Of a stretch of 11,779 nt of DNA, positions 1 to 6,323 are shown piece by piece. Numbering within the stretch: the stretch's first letter is position 1; each line of letters starts with the position of its first letter. Source of the stretch: Acidobacteriota bacterium. Lineage in GTDB: Bacteria; Acidobacteriota; UBA890; WLXD01. The position numbers were made by a program, and so were the translations under genes. The notes under the pieces are model-generated. The model was not told the DNA's origin. It saw only the letters and a list, made by a program, of their open reading frames with translations, and did no database searches. The stretch lies in contig JACZXM010000040.1 in the NCBI GenBank assembly GCA_022571615.1, forward strand, positions 1-11,779. The letters run 5' to 3'.

Positions 1-82
1 TTTTGAACGCGAGGTCGTGATTCTGGACGCGGGTCGCCAGCCCTCGATCCCTAGCAGGCCGTGGTAGAAGTGTGATGGGTCT

Positions 83-188
83 GGTTACGCCGCCAAGGGT
101 GCAGATGCAAGGCGCCACGACGTCGGCGATGCCTACGCGCATCGTCAAGGAGGGGCAACGCAGCAGATGCGCCCTTGGCGGCGTAACC
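83..188. repeat. Left internal hairpin of the MITE-like element
   Basis: Positions 83-103 pair with 168-188 over 21 bp; one pair (100 with 171) is a G-T wobble. The central 17 bp (83-99 with 172-188) is perfect. The apex contains a smaller perfect stem, 127-132 with 139-144, around a six-base loop. The hairpin abuts the left terminal arm directly and shares its last two bases with it. Confidence 0.75.
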
Positions 189-193
189 CTTCG

Positions 194-298
194 GGCAAGT
201 GGGATTTACGGGCGACTGGCAGCGTCGCAACTCCTCCGCGATGTCGCCAGCATCGCCTCGTCGTCGCTCCTTGCCCTCACCCGTAACTCCCACTTGCC
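194..298. repeat. Right internal hairpin of the MITE-like element
   Basis: Positions 194-212 pair with 280-298 at 18 of 19 positions. Inside lies a second stem, 216-228 with 238-250, of 13 bp with one mismatch and two G-T wobbles. Only five bases (189-193) separate it from the left hairpin. Confidence 0.72.
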
Positions 299-458
299 AG
301 ACCCACCACACTTCTACCACGGCCTGCTAGAGCCCCGACGAACGCCCCCAGCTTCGCTACATCAAGTCGCCCATCGGTGCGAACGCCACTGCAGACGTCG
401 ACCCCGTAAGGTTCTACCTCGCCGACCGCCCGCCCTGGAGCGCTGGTCGCCATCGAGC

Positions 459-1493
459 CTACATAATGCGCCAGGAAGTACCGTCAGGGCCAAGCTGCAT
501 CGAGTCCCGCACACCCAGCGCGATCCATTCGCAGGCATCGACCGCATCGCAGCCGGCTGCTCTCCAGGCCGCGGCATGACGCCCGCCGATGAAGTTCTCG
601 AGCCACGGTTCAGCCTTCCCGGGTGTGAAGCCGCGCCACAGAAAGCCTGCGGCCACCAGCGGATCGTCGGCGCCGGCCCGAATCCAGGCGAGCGAGGAGC
701 CCGGGCTCAAGCCAGCGGCAAACCAGCGGCCGGCGACATGCGGGGCGAACCCGGCCTCGGCCCAGATGTCCGTCTGCGCGTCCGGGATGCCGGCGTCCTC
801 GTAGTCAAACACCCCGGTGTAGAGTCCGAAGACACGACAGATATCGATCACCCGTTGGGCCACACGGGCAGGAAGCAGGAGCGAAGCGTCCAGCAGATCC
901 GCCACCAAGCGCGCATCCGGCTCGTCCCCTGCCTGCTGCACGCGCTCGAACATGGCCTCCGCTTGGGCCACGTTCTGCTCGCTCATGAGCGCGCTCTGTC
1001 GCCAGGTTTCCGCCTCGGCCGTGGCCCCCAGCGCTTCCGCCTGCTCCAGCAATCCGCGCACCGTCGCCCGACGCGCGTGGGCCACCTCGCACATCGCCGC
1101 CACACGAATGTGGCGGGCGAGAGGCTCCCGCAGCAGCAACTCCAGATCGCTCGAGGAGGTCAGCTCTCCGATGAGGGCCCGCAATCGGTTTTCCGCCACC
1201 TGTAGCAAGCGCCACGCCTTGGATCCCTCCTCGTCCAGGAGCGGGCGCTCTGCGGTGTGAAGCAGCGGGCTGCCCGCAGCGATCCGCTTCCTCCAGCCGT
1301 CGACGGTGTCGAGAACTCGCTCGGTTTTGTTGAGCTCGCCGCCGCGATCGATCCCCGGATCGAGCCGCTCGAGAACGCTCTCGAACACCCATATGCCGCG
1401 GTACGCCGCCGACAGCGTGCCCACGAAGGCCTGGGAAAGACGCAGGTCCTCCCCGAGCTGAACGGCTTCCGCGCGTGACTCTGACGCACCCAT
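459..1493 (-). CDS. Unrecognised cytoplasmic protein with C-terminal 13-residue Trp/Gly tandem repeats
   Basis: This gene encodes 344 residues from ATG at 1491-1493. An AGGGA Shine-Dalgarno-like run lies about 8 bases upstream. I do not recognise the family and no enzymatic motif is visible. Residues 1-235 are mainly charged and helical-looking, with no signal peptide or membrane segment. From about residue 244 a clean 13-residue repeat begins, with units starting near residues 244, 257, 270, 284, 297, 310 and a final partial at 323. The unit pattern is W-x-x-A-G-F-x-P-x-x-A-x-x, and Trp heads nearly every unit (Phe284 replaces it once). Short helical repeats of this kind suggest a binding or scaffold surface, which is inference. 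The gene stands alone between the MITE-like element and an AT-rich upstream region. The opposite-strand frame over it has no comparable order, so this strand is the coding one. Confidence 0.72.
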   Translation of the reverse strand: MGASESRAEAVQLGEDLRLSQAFVGTLSAAYRGIWVFESVLERLDPGIDRGGELNKTERVLDTVDGWRKRIAAGSPLLHTAERPLLDEEGSKAWRLLQVAENRLRALIGELTSSSDLELLLREPLARHIRVAAMCEVAHARRATVRGLLEQAEALGATAEAETWRQSALMSEQNVAQAEAMFERVQQAGDEPDARLVADLLDASLLLPARVAQRVIDICRVFGLYTGVFDYEDAGIPDAQTDIWAEAGFAPHVAGRWFAAGLSPGSSLAWIRAGADDPLVAAGFLWRGFTPGKAEPWLENFIGGRHAAAWRAAGCDAVDACEWIALGVRDSMQLGPDGTSWRIM

Positions 1494-1500
1494 GTCTGAT

Positions 1501-1660
1501 TTCCCTATTCAAACTTAGAATAACGCTAACGGAAATCTAGATGATTATCAATGACTACTTAAAGACAAATCTAGCAGTTGATGAAACTTATTGTCCTGTC
1601 TTGGTTCCTGAAACATCTCAGAAAAGTTTTAGACCCTGAAATAGCTTTCTAAGATCGTCG
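1501..1660. other. AT-rich intergenic island (about 35% GC)
   Basis: By hand count 56 of 160 bases are G or C, against roughly two-thirds in the flanking genes. The change is abrupt on both sides. It contains AAATCTAG twice (1533-1540 and 1567-1574). It also holds two very short frames: plus 1541-1639 (32 codons, ATG preceded at 7 bases by GGA) and minus 1548-1616 (22 codons). Neither is convincing as a gene. CTAGCAG at 1571-1577 matches the first seven bases of the MITE-like terminus. The island may simply be a promoter region or may be a remnant of transferred DNA. Confidence 0.6.
1523..1551 (-). promoter_or_regulatory. Candidate promoter of the Trp-repeat protein gene
   Basis: On the minus strand TTGATA (1546-1551) is followed after 17 bases by TAGCGT (1523-1528). 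The first hexamer matches the sigma-70 -35 consensus at 5 of 6 positions; the second matches the -10 at only 3 of 6. Transcription would start near 1515, leaving a short leader with the AGGGA ribosome-binding site before ATG at 1493. The geometry is good but the region is AT-rich, so chance matches are likely. Confidence 0.28.
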
Positions 1661-1685
1661 TCAGTGCATAGCGCATCCGCCAGGT

Positions 1686-1967
1686 CTATCAGGCCTCATG
1701 CTGGACGAAGCGGAGGGAACGCAGCAGGGGATGACGTCGAGCACGTCCTGGCGCTGTGGCCGGCTCTTCGATCCCGCGTTCCCACTGGGCAGGGTCTGCC
1801 CCGCCCCCCACCGAGCCGTGGTGGTTCAGGCGCAGCAGGAGGGATCTGGCGCACGGCCGTTCTGCCGGTATCCGATCGTCAAGCAGTCTGGAAAGGCCGG
1901 CCGCAGCGCCAGGCCGTGCGCCAGATCCCTCCTGCTGCGCCCGCTACCCTCTGCCGCAGCCTGCTAC
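1686..1967. mobile_element. Diverged relative of the MITE-like element (copy 2, candidate)
   Basis: Read on the minus strand from 1967, the first 20 bases match the 11722 terminus at 16 positions and the 51 terminus at 15. At the other side, 1686-1695 matches the start of copy 1 at 9 of 10 bases. After about six extra bases a further TGG..GAAG.G block also matches. The resulting length, 282 bp, is nearly that of copy 1 (280 bp), and both have a long hairpin next to the right arm. A weaker left hairpin exists (1715-1722 with 1776-1783, then 1728-1732 with 1771-1775, with a five-base bulge). The right terminus supplies the TAG stop of the amidohydrolase gene. The left end is the weaker part of the case. 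Confidence 0.45.
1829..1941. repeat. Perfect 30-bp inverted repeat forming a long hairpin
   Basis: Positions 1829-1858 are the exact reverse complement of 1912-1941, with a 53-base spacer. It lies 22 bases downstream of the stop codon of the minus-strand amidohydrolase gene. It could therefore act as an RNA hairpin at the 3' end of that transcript. No T-run follows on the minus strand, so it is not a standard intrinsic terminator. Its position matches the right internal hairpin of copy 1, which suggests it belongs to the element. Confidence 0.85.
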
Positions 1968-4900
1968 CGGATTCCGGCTCCCGACCGAGTCGGCGCCACG
2001 TAGCTGTCGCGCCAGTACATCCCCTGGACCTCCCGCTGGCGTGGCCATACCTCCGCCAGCGTGTCGCCGTCGTACAGACGACCGTTCTTCATCACCCGGT
2101 AGATCTTGACCGTGTTGCGGATGTCTTCGAGCGGGTTGGCATCCAGCACGATCAGGTCGGCGAGCTTGCCCACCTCGATCGAGCCGAGGTCCTGTTCCAG
2201 GCCGATCCCCTCGGCCCCGTACAGCGTCGCTACCCGCAGCACATCATGGTTCGACATTCCGCCCGAGGCAATCATCCACATCTCCCAGTGGTACCCGAGC
2301 CCATCGAACTGTCCGTGGCTGCCCACCCCACCCCGGCCGCCGGCCTCGATGATCCGTTTGAGCACCTCGGCGTGACCCTTGAACGCGTACTCTTCGTCCA
2401 TGAACCAACCCCCGGGGCCGGGGCTGCCACCGCTTCCGGTTCCCCGGCGCCGGGCCTTGGCGGCCAGTTCCTCGTAGGGGAAGAAGCGTTGCACCTTGGG
2501 ATCGTTGTACGGGTTCTCGTTGGTGTAGAAGTAGTTCTCCCCGAACGGCCCACCGTAGCTGACGATCAGGGTGGGCGTGTAGGTGATGCCGGTCTGGGCG
2601 AACAACTGCACCACGTCCTCGTACAGCGGGTAGATCGGCAGCGAGTGCTCCTGGCCCGGATAGCCGTCGACGGCCATGGTCAGGTTGTACTCCAGATCAA
2701 GTCCGCCCTCGGTCGTCGGCATCAGCTCCTGTTCGCGGGCGGCGTCGATGATCCACTGCCGTACCTGCCGGTTACCGGACATGTACATCTTGATGGTGTT
2801 GGTCTTGTAGTACTCGCTGTACCGCTTGAGCACGTCACGGACATGGTCGGCGTCGCGCCAGCGCTCACGGGAGAACACACCGGGACCGGTGGAGTACACA
2901 CGTGGGCCGATGAGCTCGCCGCTCTCGACCTTGTCGGCGTAGGTCAGCACATCGGTAGTGGCGGTCTGCGGATCCCGGGTCGTGGTCACGCCGTAGGCCA
3001 GGTTGGCCAGGTACATCCACACCTGCTGCTTGTGCAAGCCCCAGTTCGGCCACATGTGCGCATGGGTATCGACGAATCCCGGGATGATGGTCTTGCCGGA
3101 CAGATCGATCTGCTTGGCGTCTGCAGGCAAGGTAACGCTCCCGCGCGGTCCCACCGCAGCGATTCGATGGTCACGAACGACCAGATCGGCGTCCTCGATC
3201 ACCTCGTCGCCGTTCATCGTGACAACCCGTGCGCCGCGCAACACCACGATACCCTGCGGAATATCGCGCCGGACCGTGACCACGACACGTTGAACCAGCG
3301 GTTCGTAGCCTTTCTCCTCTTCGTCTTCAGCCTCGTCCTCGTCCGCCTCATCGTGCTGCTCGGAGGTCTCGTCCTGATCCGACTCGGCCGCGTCCTCGGC
3401 GGCTTCCTCGGCGGCTTCCTCGGCTGCTTCCTCGGCTGCTTCCTCGGCTTCCTTCTTTTCCTTCTCTTCCTTCGCCTTGCGTTTCTTCTCGGCCTCGATC
3501 TCCTCGTCGACGCGTTTCGCCTCCGCCAGGTCGTAGACGATGTGGGCGTTGCCGATCGACCAGTGCACGAGCTTGCCGTCGGCGCTCCAAGCTGGGAACT
3601 CGCCGCCGATGTCGGTCAGCTTGCGCACCGGGACCGGAGCGCTGTCGGGCTTGGCGACGGAGACGGTCGGCGCCTCGGCCCCCACCTGCGGAATGGCACC
3701 CACCACGTACAGATCCATGCCGACCCGCACCAGCGCCTTGTTGCCGGTAGGTGCGATCCTTACCAACGACGCGGGCGGCGGCGGGCCCTCCGCCCCGGGA
3801 ACGGGAGGTCCGGTGACCTTGAGGTGGAATCGCTGGTCGGTGCCGTCCCAGCGGATCGAGACCAGCCCCTCGGCCCTGGCGTACAGATAGATGCGCTCTG
3901 ATCCACGCGCGAAGTGCGGTGCGGTGCGCCCGTTGAGCGGCACGATCCGGGTCCAGTCGCCGCCGCCGGCTGGGATCCACACCAGGTCGGTCGCCGCCCC
4001 GGAGGCAAACGGACCGGTGGACTCCTGGTAGGCGCGCGCTGGCCCGCGAACTGCAACGATGCGCTCGCCATCCGGTGACCACGCAAGCTGGGTGTAGGTG
4101 CCGTTCATTCTGGTGAGCCGCTGCGAGGCGCCGCCGCTGGCGGAAATGCGCGCAATGTGTCCACCCTGCTCCTGATCCCAAGTCACGTACGCGATCGAGG
4201 ATCCGTCGGGCGACCAGACCGGCATCGCCTCCACCACGTCGGCGTCGGTAAGCCGCCTCGGAGTCCCCTGGGGCCAGCTCACTACGTACAGACGGTCGAG
4301 CGCCGTGAACGCCAGCTGTGACCCGTCCGGCGACGGCACCGCGTCACGAATCTGGCGTACCTCGAACTCGGGACCGTCATCCACCGGGTAGTCGAAGTCG
4401 AGCTTCGGCCCTACCTGAAGCTCGACCTGCGCCCGGAACGGCACCGGCACCGGTGGGGAGCCGTCCACCGGCAGGCGCCAGATCTTGCCACCGTACGAGA
4501 CCACCAGTTGGCTGGAGTCGGGAGTGAAGGCCATCGCAGGGAGCACATCGCGTGAGGCCAGCGATTCCTGATCATCGCGCTGCACCGGATACGCCAGCCA
4601 TCGCTCCTCGCCGCTGGTGAGCTCTCGAATCCGTAATCCGGTGTGCGTCTCGTGTCGCGAACCGTAGACCAGCCACTTGCCGTCGGGAGACACCGTCGGG
4701 CGGAATGCCGATCCCAGGCGCGCAGAACGCGGGCTCACCGTGCCGGTCTTGCGGTCGTACACCGCTAGCTGGTACTGGGGGAAGATGGCGTTGTACTGCC
4801 ACGGTCCCGAACGCGAGGCAAACCAGATACGGCGCCCGTCGGGCTCGAACGAGGCTCCCATATGGCGCTGGCGTTCAGGTTCCTTGGTGAGCTCGATTCC

Positions 4901-5470
4901 CTTACCGCCCTGCTCGGCGTGGATCAGCCACAGTTTCTGCGTCCCGAAATTGCCGTCGCTCTTGGAGGCCACGATGTACTCGCCGTCGGGCGACCACTCG
5001 GGAGACACGTAGTTGGCCCTCTTGCCCTTGGTCAGCTGGCGGAACCGCGCCTCCTGGTCCTCCTCATCGAGGTCGAGAATCCACAGGTTCTCCGAGCCCG
5101 ATCGATCCGACACGAACAAGATCTCGGTGCCATCCGGGCTATAGCGCGGCATGCTGTCCCAGGCCATGCCTTCGGTGATCCGGGTCGCCTCGCCGCCGTC
5201 AAGGGGCACGGTGTACAGATCCCCGAGCAGGTCGAACAGCACCATGCCGCCGTCGGCGCTCACGTCGACCGACATCCAAGAGCCTTCGTCGGTCGTGAAT
5301 GAAACGGTCCTTGTCGGTTTCAGCGGTAGGTTCTCTTTGTCGGAGTCGTCCTCCGACTCCTCGTCCTTCTCGTCGTCTTGATGGACAAGCACCTGCCAAC
5401 CCGCCGCCGATCGGGGCATGCTGACACCCAGGACTCCAACCAAAGTGACCAACAGCAACAGTTTTCTCAT
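1964..5470 (-). CDS. Exported TolB-propeller amidohydrolase (PD40 repeats fused to metal-dependent hydrolase)
   Basis: This gene encodes 1168 residues from ATG at 5468-5470, chosen because GAGG lies six bases upstream. A GTG at 5500 and an ATG at 5482 are in frame but lack a good ribosome-binding site. A signal peptide covers roughly residues 1-24 (MRK, then a Leu/Val-rich core). Residues about 50-640 hold some ten TolB/PD40 beta-propeller repeats with SPDG, EPDG or TPDS motifs. Residues about 645-725 are a Lys/Glu/Ala-rich charged linker. The amidohydrolase domain starts near 740 (VLRGARVVTMNG) and has the metal-binding HAH at 803-805. Candidate further ligands are Lys894, His942 and His1052. 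It ends with the family's typical ADLIVLDANPLEDIRNT block. Members of this superfamily hydrolyse amide or ester bonds, including those of cyclic amides and peptides; the substrate here is unknown. It acts in the periplasm or outside the cell. It lies 48 bases downstream of the methyltransferase gene and may be cotranscribed with it. Confidence 0.9.
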   Translation of the reverse strand: MRKLLLLVTLVGVLGVSMPRSAAGWQVLVHQDDEKDEESEDDSDKENLPLKPTRTVSFTTDEGSWMSVDVSADGGMVLFDLLGDLYTVPLDGGEATRITEGMAWDSMPRYSPDGTEILFVSDRSGSENLWILDLDEEDQEARFRQLTKGKRANYVSPEWSPDGEYIVASKSDGNFGTQKLWLIHAEQGGKGIELTKEPERQRHMGASFEPDGRRIWFASRSGPWQYNAIFPQYQLAVYDRKTGTVSPRSARLGSAFRPTVSPDGKWLVYGSRHETHTGLRIRELTSGEERWLAYPVQRDDQESLASRDVLPAMAFTPDSSQLVVSYGGKIWRLPVDGSPPVPVPFRAQVELQVGPKLDFDYPVDDGPEFEVRQIRDAVPSPDGSQLAFTALDRLYVVSWPQGTPRRLTDADVVEAMPVWSPDGSSIAYVTWDQEQGGHIARISASGGASQRLTRMNGTYTQLAWSPDGERIVAVRGPARAYQESTGPFASGAATDLVWIPAGGGDWTRIVPLNGRTAPHFARGSERIYLYARAEGLVSIRWDGTDQRFHLKVTGPPVPGAEGPPPPASLVRIAPTGNKALVRVGMDLYVVGAIPQVGAEAPTVSVAKPDSAPVPVRKLTDIGGEFPAWSADGKLVHWSIGNAHIVYDLAEAKRVDEEIEAEKKRKAKEEKEKKEAEEAAEEAAEEAAEEAAEDAAESDQDETSEQHDEADEDEAEDEEEKGYEPLVQRVVVTVRRDIPQGIVVLRGARVVTMNGDEVIEDADLVVRDHRIAAVGPRGSVTLPADAKQIDLSGKTIIPGFVDTHAHMWPNWGLHKQQVWMYLANLAYGVTTTRDPQTATTDVLTYADKVESGELIGPRVYSTGPGVFSRERWRDADHVRDVLKRYSEYYKTNTIKMYMSGNRQVRQWIIDAAREQELMPTTEGGLDLEYNLTMAVDGYPGQEHSLPIYPLYEDVVQLFAQTGITYTPTLIVSYGGPFGENYFYTNENPYNDPKVQRFFPYEELAAKARRRGTGSGGSPGPGGWFMDEEYAFKGHAEVLKRIIEAGGRGGVGSHGQFDGLGYHWEMWMIASGGMSNHDVLRVATLYGAEGIGLEQDLGSIEVGKLADLIVLDANPLEDIRNTVKIYRVMKNGRLYDGDTLAEVWPRQREVQGMYWRDSYVAPTRSGAGIR
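3399..3446 (-). repeat. Four tandem 12-bp units encoding Glu-Glu-Ala-Ala repeats
   Basis: The 12-base unit GC(G/T)GCTTCCTCG (plus-strand sense) occurs four times in a row. On the coding strand it gives a repeated EEAA motif within the charged linker of the amidohydrolase. Flanking residues are also rich in Lys, Glu and Asp. The linker would form a long helix or coiled coil, or a flexible spacer, between propeller and hydrolase. Such repeats change copy number readily, always in frame. Confidence 0.85.
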
Positions 5471-5518
5471 CTGTGTCCTCATACCGGAGATTTGGCACAC
5501 GCGCTCGACCTGCGTGGC

Positions 5519-6106
5519 TCAGCCGAATCTGGGAATGAAACGGGGGACCTTCTGGCTGTACTCGGTGTACGCCGCGCCAAAACGCTGCCGCAGCTCACGC
5601 TCCTCCAACATCGTCAGACCGTAGACGCCAGGTACGGTCGCCACGGCGACGACCCACATGGCCAGGTAGTTGACGAACAGCGAGGCCGCCAGCAGGCCCA
5701 GCATGAATCCCACGTAGCGTGGGTGGCGCATCTTGCCGTAAATGCCCTCGGTCAGCAGCTTGCTGGCGCCAGGCTGTGGCGACAGCTCGGGGAGTCCGAC
5801 CAGTATCCGGAAGCTCAGGTACTTGCGGCACCGTATCTCGATCGTGATGGCGCCCAGGTAGCAGGCAGCGGCCAGCGCCTGGAGCACCGGACCGGTGCCG
5901 TACTCGGTGACCATCAGCGCATCCCGTGCCGCCCACGTTGCATAGGCCATCACCACCCCCAGGGTGCCCAGGGCGATATAGGCGACCGTTGGTCCTACCC
6001 GACGCCACAAGCCGACGAAGGGATGGATCAAGTACCAGTACAGGATGGCCCAGGGAGTGGTTGCGACCGTGAGCAGCCCCAGGTAATAGCGAATGCTGTC
6101 AAGCAT
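5519..6106 (-). CDS. ICMT/PEMT-like integral membrane methyltransferase
   Basis: This gene encodes 195 residues from ATG at 6104-6106; the ribosome-binding site is weak. Four hydrophobic segments are visible, near residues 8-28, 40-58, 74-92 and 133-163. The C-terminal half carries the hallmark motifs of the isoprenylcysteine carboxyl methyltransferase and phospholipid methyltransferase family. These are GIYGKMRHPRYVG at 121-133 and EERELRQRFGAAY near 168-180, followed by VPRFIPR. Eukaryotic members methylate prenylcysteine using S-adenosylmethionine; bacterial members have varied or unknown substrates, often lipids or small molecules. Length is normal for bacterial members. It is the promoter-proximal gene of the minus-strand pair and diverges from the ABC cassette at 6324. 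Family assignment is firm, substrate unknown. Confidence 0.88.
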   Translation of the reverse strand: MLDSIRYYLGLLTVATTPWAILYWYLIHPFVGLWRRVGPTVAYIALGTLGVVMAYATWAARDALMVTEYGTGPVLQALAAACYLGAITIEIRCRKYLSFRILVGLPELSPQPGASKLLTEGIYGKMRHPRYVGFMLGLLAASLFVNYLAMWVVAVATVPGVYGLTMLEERELRQRFGAAYTEYSQKVPRFIPRFG

Positions 6107-6284
6107 CGGTCATGCTGACGGCCGGTGGCGACCAGCCGCTCCTTTCGTCAATCGGATCTGTGGGGAGCGTCGGCAAGCCTATCTTGAATCCGCCGCCAAG
6201 TCGCCAGGCGCGCCGTTCGCAGCAGCGCCATGTTCGCTCGGCACCACGTGCCTGGGGCGCGACACGGCACGCGAAGCTGCGGCG

Positions 6285-6316
6285 TTGAAACGGCCTGCTA
6301 CGCCTGGTGGTACAGT
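6285..6316 (+). promoter_or_regulatory. Candidate promoter of the ABC cassette, possibly leaderless
   Basis: TTGAAA (6285-6290) matches the -35 consensus at 5 of 6, and TACAGT (6311-6316) matches the -10 at 4 of 6. The 20-base spacing is longer than usual. The -10-like hexamer ends seven bases before ATG at 6324, so a transcript starting at the usual distance would begin at the start codon itself. No purine-rich ribosome-binding site stands before that ATG, which fits leaderless translation. The divergent methyltransferase promoter must also lie in 6107-6323, but I see no clear signal for it. Confidence 0.25.
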
Positions 6317-6323
6317 CCGGCCC

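Larger units (their letters stand above)
51..330. mobile_element. MITE-like non-autonomous element with 34-bp terminal inverted repeats (copy 1)
   Basis: The left arm (51-84) and right arm (297-330) are inverted repeats matching at 33 of 34 positions; the one mismatch is A75 against C306. Both ends begin with CTAG, which could be a 4-bp target duplication or part of the terminus. No transposase can be read inside. The interior is almost entirely two hairpins, 83-188 and 194-298, so a single strand would fold as a three-way junction. A related terminus lies at 11722 and a diverged member at 1686-1967, so this is a repeated family, not a lone palindrome. Non-autonomous elements of this build are normally moved by a transposase encoded elsewhere; which family is unknown. 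Positions 1-50 and 331-458 flank it and I see no gene or signal in them. Confidence 0.72.

Noticed and set aside
51..330. The repeat block at the left end as a CRISPR array, attachment site or origin
   Set aside because: There are no regularly spaced direct repeats, no adjacent integrase or Cas gene, and no DnaA-box cluster. Inverted termini with related copies elsewhere fit a MITE-like element better.
72..1205. A 377-codon plus-strand frame from the element into the Trp-repeat gene region
   Set aside because: It runs through a palindromic element and opposite a better gene. Its product is Arg/Pro/His-rich with no domain, which is typical of an antisense frame in GC-rich DNA.
1514..1653. CTTAGAA (1514-1520) and TTCTAAG (1647-1653) as inverted ends of the AT-rich island
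   Set aside because: Only seven bases pair, with mismatches on both sides. This is expected by chance in AT-rich sequence.
1829..1941. The hairpin as an intrinsic terminator
   Set aside because: The stem is far longer than usual, the spacer is 53 bases, and no T-run follows on the minus strand.
1664..3901. A 745-codon plus-strand frame antisense to the amidohydrolase
   Set aside because: The opposite strand has clear SPDG propeller repeats and the HAH metal site. This frame has no recognisable domain, and its Leu/Phe-rich stretch is only the complement of the Glu/Ala-rich linker.
6093..6323. Upstream extension of the adaptor protein to a 461-residue product
   Set aside because: The extra residues are Arg/Pro/Ala-rich and would bury the membrane anchor inside the protein. 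The anchor begins right at ATG 6324.
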